From NCBI RefSeq assembly GCF_005222915.1, contig NZ_STFX01000009.1:96605-160604 (forward strand): DNA of 64,000 nt. Reading direction: 5' to 3'. Below, piece by piece: positions 43,782 through 52,224 of the stretch. This DNA is from Rhizobium sp. FKL33 (GTDB taxonomy: Bacteria > Pseudomonadota > Alphaproteobacteria > Rhizobiales > Rhizobiaceae). The notes under the pieces were generated by a model. It did no database searches, was not told the origin of the DNA, and worked only from the letters and a program-made list of their open reading frames with translations. A program made the translations under genes and the position numbers. Position 1 is the stretch's first letter, and each line of letters begins with the position of its first letter.

Positions 43782-44414
43782 TCAGGCGACGGTGGAGACG
43801 AATTCGTCGCGAGGGCGGCGAACCTTCTTGAGGTTGGCCAGCCAGTCGCCTTCGGTTGCGCGATAGCCGAGCGGCAGAATGGTGACGGAGCGCAGTCCAC
43901 GGGCGCGCAGCCCAAGGATCTCGTCGAGGGCGGCGGGATCGAAGCCCTCCATCGGGGTCGCGTCGACCTTTTCTTCGGCGGCTTGGGCGATGGCGAGGCC
44001 GAAGCCAATATAGGCCTGGCGAGCGGCATGTTCGAAATTCACCTGCTCGTCACGATTTGGATAGTTGTTGAGCAGCATCTGCCGGTAGTTTTCCCAGCCT
44101 TCATTGGTGAAGCCGCGTTCCTCATTGACGAGGTCGAACATTTTGTTGATGCGGTCCGTGGTGTAATTGTCCCAGGCGGCGAAGACGAGCAGATGGGAGC
44201 CGTCGGTGACCTGCGCCTGGTTCCAGGCGATCGCCTTGATCTTTTCACGGACGTCCTTGTTGGTGACGACGATGACTTCGAAGGGCTGCAAACCGCTGGA
44301 TGTCGGCGCCAGCCGCGCGGCCTCAACGATGCGGTCGACCTTGTCTTCGGAGACGGTCTTTGAGGGGTCCATTTTCTTGGTGGCGTAACGCCAGGAGAGG
44401 GTGTCGAGAAGCAT
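43782..44414 (-). CDS. nitroreductase family NAD(P)H-dependent oxidoreductase
   Basis: A 210-residue FMN oxidoreductase like NfsB: SWRYATKKMDPSKTVSEDKVDRIVEAARLAPTSSGLQPFEVIVV (read across residues 7-50) binds FMN, HAARQAYIGFGLAIAQAAEEKVDATPMEGFDPAALDEILGL and VTILPLGYRATEGDW complete the family pattern. Such enzymes reduce nitro compounds, quinones or chromate in the cytoplasm. A perfect 12-bp palindrome overlaps the ribosome site and promoter, pointing to tight repression by a dimeric regulator that is not encoded next door. It ends with a strong terminator. Confidence 0.92.
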   Translation of the reverse strand: MLLDTLSWRYATKKMDPSKTVSEDKVDRIVEAARLAPTSSGLQPFEVIVVTNKDVREKIKAIAWNQAQVTDGSHLLVFAAWDNYTTDRINKMFDLVNEERGFTNEGWENYRQMLLNNYPNRDEQVNFEHAARQAYIGFGLAIAQAAEEKVDATPMEGFDPAALDEILGLRARGLRSVTILPLGYRATEGDWLANLKKVRRPRDEFVSTVA

Positions 44415-44423
44415 GATTGCCTT

Positions 44424-44453
44424 CCTAAGTGATCATTGCAGTGATCACTTAGG
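44424..44453 (-). promoter_or_regulatory. perfect 12-bp palindromic operator before the nitroreductase gene
   Basis: CCTAAGTGATCA and TGATCACTTAGG are separated by 6 nt and lie 10-39 nt before the start codon. The left edge overlaps the ribosome site AGGAAGG. The symmetry suits a MarR-, HxlR- or TetR-type dimer. Confidence 0.7.
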
Positions 44454-44527
44454 CGCCCGTTCATCGGAAGACAATTAGCATGCTGATAAATATTTTGCGC
44501 CGGAACGACGATTTCTCCCGCGTCAGA

Positions 44528-44971
44528 TCAGATCACGCCTTTCTTGATGATAAAACAGCCGTAAGGACCAGGATCGGAGGTCCGGAACACCACAAAACTC
44601 TGCCGCGCCGCCTCGTAGAAGGCGAAACGCTCCAAGGCCGCCATGCCCACGGCTCGGCCTTCCGCCGCATCGACTACAGTCTGCACGGCGTCGAAGATCG
44701 GCAGGACTTCGCCGGGATTGCCGACAACCTGCATCCGTTTCACCGGTTGCTCGACGAAGGTGTCGACCGGAAACAGTTCGAGAATGGCGGCGAGCGCAGT
44801 CGGAATGTCAGCTCCGGCGAGATCGATGATCTCTCCGTAAACGGTGTCGCGCGCAATGGTCGCTGCCGGGTGGTTGACATCGCAGATGAGGAATTCGTCG
44901 CCGTGGCCCATCAGCATCAGCGCATTCAGGGCCTCGGCGCTCAGAAGGCGTGGAATCTTCTTCAACATCAT
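44528..44971 (-). CDS. RbsD/FucU family sugar mutarotase
   Basis: The start at 44971 (MMLKKIPRLLSAEALNALM) overlaps the permease stop by four bases; 147 residues. LMLMGHGDEFLICDVNHPA holds the catalytic histidine and aspartates, GCFIIKKGVI closes the protein, and FVEQPVKRMQVVGNPGEV lies between. FucU and RbsD interconvert anomers (L-fucose, or ribose pyranose/furanose). The ending and GHGDE pattern favour FucU. It is the last gene of the transporter operon read from 48783 to 44528. A second family member is at 50347. Confidence 0.87.
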   Translation of the reverse strand: MMLKKIPRLLSAEALNALMLMGHGDEFLICDVNHPAATIARDTVYGEIIDLAGADIPTALAAILELFPVDTFVEQPVKRMQVVGNPGEVLPIFDAVQTVVDAAEGRAVGMAALERFAFYEAARQSFVVFRTSDPGPYGCFIIKKGVI

Positions 44972-45897
44972 TTCACCGATCCGGCTGTCATGCCCTTGAT
45001 GATATAGCGCTCGAGGAAGATGCCCATCACCACAAGCGGCGCGATGGCCGCCGTCGACAGCGCCGCCATGGACCACCAGTTGATGCCTTGCGATCCGGTC
45101 TGGCTCGCCACCATGACCGGCACGGTCGTGGCATGGGTGGACGTGAGGAGGGCTGCGAAGAAATACTCGTTCCAGCACAGCACCAGCGCCAGAATGAAGG
45201 CTGCGACCATGCCGGGCGCTGCGAGAGGGAAGACGATCCGGAAGAACGCGCCCCAGATCGACAGGCCGTCCACCAGCGCCGCCTCCTCGAGTTCGACGGG
45301 AATGCCGGCGAACTGGTCGCGCATGATCCAGATGACGATCGGCAGCACCATCAGCGTGTAGAGCATCACCAGGCCGATGGTGGTGTCGAGCAGGGCTAGC
45401 TCCTTGTAGAGCGCCAGGAACGGCAGGGCCAGCACCACCGGCGGCAGTATGAGCTGCGACAGGAAGAAGAAGGAGATGTCCTTGTTGCGCATCCAGCCGA
45501 TCTTGTAGGCAAAACGGGTCAGACCGTAAGCGGCAAGCGAACCGATCAGCACGGCGAGCAGCGAGGCGCTGACCGAGGTGATGACGCTGTTGAAGAAACG
45601 CTTCAGGAATTCATCGCGCACCGTGGAGGGGCGAATGATGGTTTCGGGCGACAGGCCGAGCGACTGCCAGCCCTTCCAGTTCGGAATGAAATCCACCCAG
45701 GGGGTGATCGCGCCCTTCTGCACATCCTTGGCGACCTTGAAGGAGGTGGTCAGCGTCCAGTAGATCGGGAACAGGCAGATGATCGTCCAGAGCGTAAGGG
45801 CTCCGTAGATGAAGAACCGGCCGAAATAGAATTTGGCGGTTCCGTCTTTTTCCGTGGGCGCGTCGGCCGCGCTGATGGCTTGGCTCAGTGTCGACAT
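44968..45897 (-). CDS. carbohydrate ABC transporter permease (MalG type)
   Basis: A 309-residue inner-membrane permease with six helices. The EAA loop is in FAGIPVELEEAALVDGLSIWGAFFRIVFPLAAPG (about residues 213-246). It forms the channel with the permease at 45908 and ends overlapping the mutarotase start. GAGGAGCACGCC precedes the ATG. Belongs to the CUT1 family used for oligosaccharides, polyols and monosaccharides. Confidence 0.92.
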   Translation of the reverse strand: MSTLSQAISAADAPTEKDGTAKFYFGRFFIYGALTLWTIICLFPIYWTLTTSFKVAKDVQKGAITPWVDFIPNWKGWQSLGLSPETIIRPSTVRDEFLKRFFNSVITSVSASLLAVLIGSLAAYGLTRFAYKIGWMRNKDISFFFLSQLILPPVVLALPFLALYKELALLDTTIGLVMLYTLMVLPIVIWIMRDQFAGIPVELEEAALVDGLSIWGAFFRIVFPLAAPGMVAAFILALVLCWNEYFFAALLTSTHATTVPVMVASQTGSQGINWWSMAALSTAAIAPLVVMGIFLERYIIKGMTAGSVK

Positions 45898-45907
45898 GGC
45901 GTGCTCC

Positions 45908-47032
45908 TCAATTCTGTTCGCTGGTGTTCCACCGGCTGGCGAGTTTCAACAGCCCGGTCACGAAGAGGATGATCAGCACGAGATAGACGAAGGCCAACAT
46001 AGTGCCGTAACCGACATTCGATCGCTCTCGATATTCGCGGAAGATGAAGCTGGTGACGGTGTCGGTCGCTCCGCCGGGACCGCCGGCGGTCATGTTGATG
46101 ACGATGTCGGCCAGCTTCAGCTTGAAGATCACCCGGAGAATGACGGCGGTGATCGACACCGGCAGCATCAGCGGGAAGGTGATGCGCCAGAAAGCCTGCC
46201 AGGGCGTTGCGCCGTCGACGCGGGCTGCTTCCTGGACTTCCTTCGGCATGGCCTGAAGACCGGCCAGCAGCATGATCAGCATGAAGGGGATATAGGTCCA
46301 GGCGTCCATGATCATGATGGAGACGCGGGCGATGCCCGGCGTCGCGAAGAAGGCCGGCTGGTCCCAACCGAGATGGCGGGCGAGCGTGGCCAGCGGGCCG
46401 AAGCGATATTCGCCGAGCGACTTGCCGACCATCCAGGACACCGCCACCGGCGAGAGCATGAAGGGCAGAAGGAAGGCGACGCGGAAGAACTTGCGGGCGC
46501 GGATCTCGGCGTTCAGCAGCAGCGCAAGCCCGAAGGCGATAGCGTATTCCACCAGGATCGCCAAAACATAATAGACCATGTTCAGGATGGCGTTCCAGAA
46601 ATAGGGATCGCTGGCCATCTTCACGAGATTGTCGGCGCCGTTGAAATGCTGGCCTTCGAAGGAGGACAGGTTCCAGTCGGTGAAGGCGATATAGAGGCCG
46701 AAGAGGGTCGGGAAGATCACCATGAACACGGTGAACAGAAAGGCCGGCAGGATGAACAGCATCTTCTTGCCGTATTCGCCGCGGACCATCACCAGGGAAT
46801 AGGCCAGCGCCACGCACCATAGCAGAACGGCGTAGAGCACCGGCCGCCAGTTCTCGAAGCCGAAAGTTAGCGAGCCCGCCACATGCAGGCTCTGGATGAC
46901 GGCGGTGATGACCAGGAGGGCTGTCGCCGCCCAGAATGTCAGCCGGCCCAGCCGCTTGCGGCTTTCGGGAATTTCGTCGTCGGTGTTGACCGTGAACAAC
47001 CGGTCATTGACCAGATCAGCGCTGCTCGACAT
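45908..47032 (-). CDS. carbohydrate ABC transporter permease (MalF type)
   Basis: A 374-residue permease, longer than most, because an extra N-terminal part with two to three hydrophobic segments (LTFWAATALLVITAVIQSL, PVLYAVLLWCVALAYSLVMV) precedes the usual six-helix core. The EAA loop is GLQAMPKEVQEAARVDGATPWQAFWRITFPLMLP (about 251-284). Eleven bases separate it from the next permease. GGAGCCGC before the ATG is the ribosome site. Confidence 0.9.
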   Translation of the reverse strand: MSSSADLVNDRLFTVNTDDEIPESRKRLGRLTFWAATALLVITAVIQSLHVAGSLTFGFENWRPVLYAVLLWCVALAYSLVMVRGEYGKKMLFILPAFLFTVFMVIFPTLFGLYIAFTDWNLSSFEGQHFNGADNLVKMASDPYFWNAILNMVYYVLAILVEYAIAFGLALLLNAEIRARKFFRVAFLLPFMLSPVAVSWMVGKSLGEYRFGPLATLARHLGWDQPAFFATPGIARVSIMIMDAWTYIPFMLIMLLAGLQAMPKEVQEAARVDGATPWQAFWRITFPLMLPVSITAVILRVIFKLKLADIVINMTAGGPGGATDTVTSFIFREYRERSNVGYGTMLAFVYLVLIILFVTGLLKLASRWNTSEQN

Positions 47033-47072
47033 GCGGCTCCGCCCATTCCTCTTGATGTCTTGGTAAACAGAA

Positions 47073-47102
47073 GGGCCGGCGACGCAACGCCGCCGCCGGC
47101 CC
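47073..47102 (-). other. hairpin between binding-protein and permease genes
   Basis: A 9-bp stem GGGCCGGCG / CGCCGGCCC with a 12-nt loop lies in the 89-nt gap. Hairpins at this place in ABC operons commonly stabilise the binding-protein mRNA so it is made in excess. Confidence 0.5.
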
Positions 47103-47121
47103 AGATGCTGATGTCACGCGC

Positions 47122-48783
47122 TCAGAGGCCGAGCGAGGCCTTGTAGAGCGCGATCTGCTTGTCGCGACCGATCTGATCGGTGAGTTTTTCCCAGGCGGCG
47201 GCGATCTTGTCGGCGCCTTCCTGCGCGGTCAGCTGACCGGCGAAGATCTTGGCCAGTTCGTCTTCGGCGACCGAATAGTACTGGAAGATGCCGGGGATGC
47301 GCGGTTCGATGGCCGCGTTCGGATGGTTGTAGCTGTCCTTTTCCGAGCTGAGATAAGACGAGATGAAGGCCTCGTCATAGCCGGCGGCAACCCATTCCTC
47401 GATGTTGAAATGCGAGTTGCGGTAAGGCTGCATGCCCGACGGATAGGCGGCGGTCCACAGCGAAATGTCCTTGCCGCCGAGATGGGCCGCAGCGGACCAG
47501 GCCGCCTTCTGCTTGACCGGATCGGAATCGACGCGGGCCATGACGTAGATGCCCCAGCCGATATAGGCCATGTTCGGCGCGTAGTTCGGGCCCGAAGCGA
47601 GCTTGTCCCACTGGCCGGTCTTGGCGTTGTAGACGTCGTCCGAACCGGGAAGGATCGAGAAGCCCACGGTGTCGCCGATGACCGACGAATCCGAGGTCTT
47701 CGCCGAGGAGCCCACATCGCCCCACCAGGCCAGCATCGAGCCGGTGCCGGCGAGGAACTGCTGGAAGGCGGTGGTGCCGGGGTCGGCGTTGAGCTGGTCG
47801 GCGGGCTGCGAGGGCAGCGCGTCGATGACGTCCTGAATAGTGCGAACCCAGGCCGGGTTGTTGATCCGCGGCTTCATCGTGTCGGCGTCGAACAGCCAAG
47901 CCTTGTCGTCCGGATGCTTGGCGTAAGCCGTCGCGCGCGAAGCGAGGAAGTAGAAGCCGAAACCGCCCCAGCCCTTGGGGGCGTCGAGATAGCCGTAGAG
48001 ATCCTGACCGTCGAGCTGCTTGCCCTTGAGGAATTTGGTGACTTCCTGAACCTGCTGCCAGGTCTTCGGTACGCCCCATTCGCCCTGGTGGCCTTCGTCC
48101 TTCCACGCCTTGGCGAGGTCGGCGCTCGCGAACACGTCGGAGCGGTAGTTGAAGTTGTGGCAGTCGCCGTCGACGGAGATGCGGTAGGTCTTGCCGTCCC
48201 AGGTGCCGACCGGCGCCTTGAGGTAGCCGACATAGTCGTCCATGTCGATCTGCTGCTTGACCCAATCCGGCATAACCGAGGCCAGACCCTTGCCGCAGAC
48301 GTCGCCCTCGAAGGGCGCGCCCATTTCGAGAATGTCGAAGTCGACGGTGCCGGTGGCGATCGACTGCTGCAGGCGGGCGTTATAGTCGGCCTGGGCGAGG
48401 TCGATCCAGTTGATCTTAGCGCCGGTATACTGTTCCCAGGCGTAAAGCAGGCCGCGGAACAGCACGTTGTGGAGGTTCTGGTTGTTGAGGCCCATGAAGG
48501 ACAGTTCGACGCCCTTGAACTCGCCTTCCTTCACCGAGGCCTTGGTCGCGCCGAGGCAGAGCTCGCCGACCTTCTGCCAGTCCGCGTCCGTGGGAGAACC
48601 CGCGCCGACGCCAGGAATCTTCAGGATTTCCGCGCGCAGATTGTCCTGCGCCATTGCCGGGCCGGCGATGCCGGACAGAGCTGTGCCTGCAAGGCCCATC
48701 GCGCCGAGGCTCGCCGCGCCCTTCAACAGGCTGCGACGGTTCATGGCCTGCCTGGCCAACAGTTCATAAAGTTCAACTTTCAC
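47122..48783 (-). CDS. carbohydrate ABC transporter substrate-binding protein
   Basis: A large solute-binding protein (553 residues from GTG 48783, which has GGGAGGAT upstream). The N-terminus carries a twin-arginine-like signal, MNRRSLLKGAASLGAMGLAG, ending near GPAMAQ, preceded by 17 residues (VKVELYELLARQA). Typical segments are FDILEMGAPFEGDVCGKGLA, FNYRSDVFAS, GTGSMLAWWGDVGSS and TAAYPSGMQPYRNS. It opens the minus-strand operon with two permeases and a mutarotase; the ATPase is on the divergent strand. Sugar not determined; mutarotase and kinase genes suggest a monosaccharide. Confidence 0.88.
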   Translation of the reverse strand: MKVELYELLARQAMNRRSLLKGAASLGAMGLAGTALSGIAGPAMAQDNLRAEILKIPGVGAGSPTDADWQKVGELCLGATKASVKEGEFKGVELSFMGLNNQNLHNVLFRGLLYAWEQYTGAKINWIDLAQADYNARLQQSIATGTVDFDILEMGAPFEGDVCGKGLASVMPDWVKQQIDMDDYVGYLKAPVGTWDGKTYRISVDGDCHNFNYRSDVFASADLAKAWKDEGHQGEWGVPKTWQQVQEVTKFLKGKQLDGQDLYGYLDAPKGWGGFGFYFLASRATAYAKHPDDKAWLFDADTMKPRINNPAWVRTIQDVIDALPSQPADQLNADPGTTAFQQFLAGTGSMLAWWGDVGSSAKTSDSSVIGDTVGFSILPGSDDVYNAKTGQWDKLASGPNYAPNMAYIGWGIYVMARVDSDPVKQKAAWSAAAHLGGKDISLWTAAYPSGMQPYRNSHFNIEEWVAAGYDEAFISSYLSSEKDSYNHPNAAIEPRIPGIFQYYSVAEDELAKIFAGQLTAQEGADKIAAAWEKLTDQIGRDKQIALYKASLGL

Positions 48784-49014
48784 GCCATATCCTCCCATGG
48801 TGGCTACGATCCAGCCTGGCGCACTCCCCGCCTCGCTGCATCGTCGAAGAAGTCTTGCATGTGGACCGCGTCGGACGCAAATTGTATTTTACCGACATCG
48901 ATAAGGACAAAAGCGTCCGCTCCTCCGCAGTCTCTGCGTAAATCACGCCGGATTCCGCGATTTTCAAAATAAATCTGTCTCGTGGCGGCCGTCAATCATC
49001 AATTTCAATGGCTT

Positions 49015-49050
49015 GTATTGCGTTGCGGCAATATTGCTGCGACGCAATAC
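49015..49050 (+). promoter_or_regulatory. 36-bp palindromic operator in the divergent sugar-transporter promoter
   Basis: Two 18-bp arms match in 16 positions when one is reversed and complemented: GTATTGCGTTGCGGCAAT and ATTGCTGCGACGCAATAC, meeting in GCAATATTGC. It sits midway in the 438-nt region 48784-49221 between the binding-protein and ATPase genes, so one factor could control both arms. LacI-family operators often have such TTGCG/CGCAA symmetry. I see no gene elsewhere in this region. Confidence 0.6.
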
Positions 49051-49221
49051 ATACGCGTCCGGAAAAATCTGGACAGTCCATTCGGCGTCGGCTACACGGA
49101 ATTTAAGGGAGCGGCGGCCCGTAGCGGCCGTGGAGCGCCTTTGGGGAGGTATTGTAAGTTTTGAACAACGATCGCCATGAGGCTTCGGGTTCAAGACGAC
49201 ATCCGCATTTCGGGAGGTGGA

Positions 49222-50283
49222 ATGTCTCAGGTTCTGGTCCAGGACGTCAGGAAGGCCTATGGGTCTCTCGAAGTCATTCACGGCGTCAATATCGACATCG
49301 CCGATGGCGAATTCGTGGTGCTCGTCGGTCCGTCGGGCTGCGGAAAATCGACGCTGCTGCGCATGGTCGCGGGGCTCGAAAGCATCTCCGGCGGCAAGAT
49401 CCTGATCGGCGATCGCATCGTCAACAATGTGCCGCCGTCCGACCGCGACATCGCCATGGTCTTCCAGTCCTATGCGCTTTATCCGCATATGAAGGTCAAG
49501 GACAACATGGCGTTTTCGCTGAAGCTCAAGAAGACCGACCCGGCCATCGTCGCCGAGCGCGTCGCTTCTGCTGCCAATATTCTCGGCCTGACGCCCTATC
49601 TCGACCGCTATCCCCGGCAATTGTCGGGCGGTCAGCGGCAGCGCGTGGCCATGGGCCGCGCCATCGTGCGCAATCCGCAGGTCTTCCTGTTCGACGAGCC
49701 GCTGTCCAATCTGGACGCCAAGCTTCGCGTGCAGATGCGCACCGAGATCAAGGAACTGCATCAGCGCCTCAAGACCACGACTATCTATGTCACGCATGAC
49801 CAGGTCGAAGCCATGACGATGGCCGACCGGATCGTGGTCCTGCAGGATGGCCGCGTCGAGCAGATCGGCGCGCCGCTCGAACTCTACGACAATCCCGCCA
49901 ATCTGTTCGTGGCGACCTTCATCGGTTCGCCGTCGATGAACCTGATCAAGGGTCGCGTGAAGATCGTCGGCGGCGAAGCCTTCGTCGAAGCCGGCGACGT
50001 GCTGTTGCCGGTCGGGACCAAGCACGCGGTGACGGAAGGGCAGGAGGTCACCTATGGCATCCGCCCCGAACATCTCGAAATCGCCGATGACGGGTTCGAG
50101 GGCAAGGTCGGCGTGGTCGAGCCTACCGGCTCGGAGACCATGGTGTTCGTGCATGCCGGCGGCCGCGATATCCTCGCGCTGTTCCGCGAGCGGCATCACT
50201 TCACGCCGGGCCAGACCATACGTCTGAGACCGCGCCGCGAAGCCTCGCATGTCTTCGACGCCGCGACGGGAAAACGCATTTGA
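49222..50283 (+). CDS. sugar ABC transporter ATPase (UgpC/MsmK type)
   Basis: The ATG at 49222 has GGGAGGTGG upstream and gives 353 residues. All motifs are canonical: Walker [15 protein letters not shown]-loop [13 protein letters not shown], signature [14 protein letters not shown], Walker [16 protein letters not shown]-loop [14 protein letters not shown]. The C-terminal MalK-like domain reads [16 protein letters not shown]. It energises the permeases encoded on the other strand and leads an operon with a second mutarotase and a ribokinase-like kinase. Confidence 0.93.
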   Translation: MSQVLVQDVRKAYGSLEVIHGVNIDIADGEFVVLVGPSGCGKSTLLRMVAGLESISGGKILIGDRIVNNVPPSDRDIAMVFQSYALYPHMKVKDNMAFSLKLKKTDPAIVAERVASAANILGLTPYLDRYPRQLSGGQRQRVAMGRAIVRNPQVFLFDEPLSNLDAKLRVQMRTEIKELHQRLKTTTIYVTHDQVEAMTMADRIVVLQDGRVEQIGAPLELYDNPANLFVATFIGSPSMNLIKGRVKIVGGEAFVEAGDVLLPVGTKHAVTEGQEVTYGIRPEHLEIADDGFEGKVGVVEPTGSETMVFVHAGGRDILALFRERHHFTPGQTIRLRPRREASHVFDAATGKRI

Positions 50284-50346
50284 GCGCATGGCGGCGTGTC
50301 GTCGCCGTCCGCATCCATTTCATAACGACAATCCAGGGAGGCCATC

Positions 50347-50802
50347 ATGCTCAAAGGTCTATCTCCGCTTCTCAATGCGGATGTTCTCTATGTTCTGAAA
50401 TCCATGGGTCATGGCGATTACATCGTCCTGTCCGACCTCAATTTCCCGTCTGAATCGGTGGCGCAGCAGACGGTCTATGGCAGCCTGCTGAGGATGGAGA
50501 ACACCACCTCCGCCCAGGCCGCCGAAGCGATCCTCTCGCTGATGCCGCTCGACACCTTCATCGACAACGCCGCCCAGCGCATGGAAGTCGTCGGCGATCC
50601 GAACGAAATTCCTGTGGTGCAGCAGGAAGTGCAGTCGGTGATCGACAAGGCCGAAGGCAAGCATTGGCCGTTGGTGGGCGTCGAACGCTATGCCTTCTAC
50701 GATCTCGCCAAGAAGGCCTATGCGGTCATCCAGACCGGCGAGCGTCGTTTCTACGGCTGCTTCATCCTCACCAAGGGCGTGATTCCGCCGGATGCTGCGT
50801 GA
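50347..50802 (+). CDS. RbsD/FucU family sugar mutarotase (second copy)
   Basis: A 151-residue mutarotase homologue with MLKGLSPLLNADVLYVLKSMGHGDYIVLSDLN, QTVYGSLLRMEN, AAQRMEVVGDPNEIPVVQQEV and RRFYGCFILTKGVI. It shares GHGD and GCFI..KGVI with the copy at 44528 but differs in most other places, so they probably act on different sugars or anomer pairs. The ribosome site is AGGGAGGCC. It precedes the kinase gene by seven nucleotides. Confidence 0.87.
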   Translation: MLKGLSPLLNADVLYVLKSMGHGDYIVLSDLNFPSESVAQQTVYGSLLRMENTTSAQAAEAILSLMPLDTFIDNAAQRMEVVGDPNEIPVVQQEVQSVIDKAEGKHWPLVGVERYAFYDLAKKAYAVIQTGERRFYGCFILTKGVIPPDAA

Positions 50803-50809
50803 GGGTTCC

Positions 50810-51733
50810 ATGGCGCATGACATCGTCATTCTCGGCGTCTTCGTCGCCGACACCGCCTATCGCGCCGCCCGCCAGCCGAAAATAGGCGAGACCATTCTCG
50901 GCAAGAGCTTTTCGCTCGGGCCCGGCGGCAAGGGTTCGAACCAGGCTGTCGCCGCCGCCCGCGCAGGCGGCGACGTCGCTTTTCTGACCAAGCTCGGCGA
51001 CGACGCTTTCGCCGACATGGCGATGAGCACCTGGGAAAAGGCCGGCGTCAACCCGGTCGTCACCCGTGATGCCACAAGCTATACCGGCGCCGCCTACATC
51101 TTCCTTGAGGAGGGAACGGGCAACAACGCCATCATCGTGGCTCCGGGCGCGGCGGCGACCATTTCTCCAGGGGATATGGACGCCCAGGCGGATCTGATCG
51201 GCAAGGCGAAGATCTTCGTGACGCAACTCGAGCAACCGCTCGACGCCGCGATCCGGGCGCTTGAAATCGCCAAGGCGGGCGGGGCGACGACGATCCTCAA
51301 CCCTGCGCCGGCTCAACCGCTCGACGCCTCTGTCTTCGCGCTCTGCGACTATGTCACGCCGAATGAGAGCGAGGCGGAAATCCTGACCGGTCTGCCGGTG
51401 ACGACGGTCGACGAGGCCCGTGCGGCGGCCGACAAACTGCTGTCGATGGGCGTCAAGACGGCGATCATCACGCTCGGTTCACAAGGGGCGCTTTATCACA
51501 CTCAGGGCGAATCGGTGCTGGTCCCGGCTTTCAAGGCCGGCGAGGTGGTCGATACGACGGGCGCAGGCGATGCGTTCAATGGCGGGTTCGCCGCCGCTCT
51601 GTCGCGCGGGGAAGCGCCTGTCGATGCGGTGCGTTTCGGCTCCGCCGTTGCCGGGATCTCGGTGACACGGCCTGGCACCGCGCCCGCCATGCCGTCCCGC
51701 GAGGAAGCCGAAGCGCTGCTGCGGTCGGTCTGA
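50810..51733 (+). CDS. rbsK: ribokinase-like PfkB carbohydrate kinase
   Basis: The ATG at 50810 (MAHDIVILGVFVADTAYRA) is chosen for GTGAGGGTTCC upstream and family length; 307 residues. LGPGGKGSNQAVAAARAGGDVAFLTKLG is PfkB signature 1, LNPAPAQPLD and TPNESEAEILTG are ribokinase-typical, and DTTGAGDAFNGGFAAAL contains the catalytic aspartate. It would phosphorylate ribose or another pentose/hexose brought in by the adjacent transporter. The symbol reflects family, the sugar is unproven. A very strong terminator follows. Confidence 0.82.
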   Translation: MAHDIVILGVFVADTAYRAARQPKIGETILGKSFSLGPGGKGSNQAVAAARAGGDVAFLTKLGDDAFADMAMSTWEKAGVNPVVTRDATSYTGAAYIFLEEGTGNNAIIVAPGAAATISPGDMDAQADLIGKAKIFVTQLEQPLDAAIRALEIAKAGGATTILNPAPAQPLDASVFALCDYVTPNESEAEILTGLPVTTVDEARAAADKLLSMGVKTAIITLGSQGALYHTQGESVLVPAFKAGEVVDTTGAGDAFNGGFAAALSRGEAPVDAVRFGSAVAGISVTRPGTAPAMPSREEAEALLRSV

Positions 51734-51750
51734 AATCTGTCTTAGCTCAA

Positions 51751-51791
51751 CGGAAAAACCGCGGTCGCTCGTTGCGACCGCGGTTTTTCCG
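51751..51791. terminator. strong bidirectional terminator after the ribokinase-like gene
   Basis: A perfect 18-bp stem (51751-51768 with 51774-51791) with 5-nt loop; A5 and T5 tracts lie inside the stem ends, so both directions can be terminated. Confidence 0.85.
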
Positions 51792-51800
51792 CGTGTGCCA

Positions 51801-51859
51801 ATGAGATCTAGCCGCGCGCTGATGCGCCCGCGCGTGGGAGCCGCGCGGCTAGATCTCAT
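51801..51859. repeat. perfect 18-bp inverted repeat with 23-nt spacer
   Basis: ATGAGATCTAGCCGCGCG (51801-51818) and its exact reverse complement (51842-51859) flank 23 GC-rich bases. It starts 9 nt after the terminator and ends 20 nt from the fliJ-like stop. No T tract follows, so it is not a standard terminator; it may be the end of a small mobile repeat or a protein binding site. Confidence 0.7.
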
Positions 51860-51879
51860 GTCGTCGGGCAGACGCCGCC

Positions 51880-52224
51880 TCAGGCGCGCATCTTCACGTC
51901 CCGTTCCTCGATGGCCGAAGCCTTATCGAATTCCGCCTGCAACTCTTCCACCTGGGCTTCCGCAGCATCCTGTTGAACCTTCAGTTCCTTGATGGAAACC
52001 TGAAGATTGTCGGCGCGCTGACGGGCGGCTTTGGCGAAAGTGGAATAGGCGAAGTGGTTGGGGTCCGTAATGCCGGACTTTTTTTCCTCGTAAACGATCT
52101 GGTTTTCCAGATCCTTGGCCATACGCTCAAATTCGGCCATCATCATCTGAAGCTGTTTCAGCTGCCGGCGTTTCTCCTTCAGCTGGAATTCCTTCAGACG
52201 CACTAGGCTCTCACGCGACTTCAT
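51880..52224 (-). CDS. fliJ: FliJ-like flagellar export coiled-coil protein
   Basis: A 114-residue, nearly fully helical, charged protein (MKSRESLVRLKEFQLKEKRRQLKQ, ADNLQVSIKELKVQQDAAEAQVEELQAEF). It fits FliJ, the stalk-like coiled coil that links the FliI ATPase and the export gate in flagellar type III secretion. In Rhizobiales a fliJ-like gene is commonly found next to ctrA. ATG 52224 with GGAG upstream is preferred to a TTG two codons earlier. It is divergent from ctrA and shares its CtrA-rich control region. Sequence alone gives moderate certainty. Confidence 0.7.
   Translation of the reverse strand: MKSRESLVRLKEFQLKEKRRQLKQLQMMMAEFERMAKDLENQIVYEEKKSGITDPNHFAYSTFAKAARQRADNLQVSIKELKVQQDAAEAQVEELQAEFDKASAIEERDVKMRA

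Noticed and set aside
47323-48972. A 549-codon plus-strand open frame antisense to the sugar-binding protein gene
   Set aside because: No family resemblance; the minus-strand gene has signal peptide, conserved motifs and operon partners.
50810-51733. Calling the divergent transporter a ribose system because of RbsD and RbsK names
   Set aside because: The ABC components are CUT1 type (MalFG-like permeases, UgpC-like ATPase), not the RbsABC CUT2 type, and the first mutarotase looks more like FucU.
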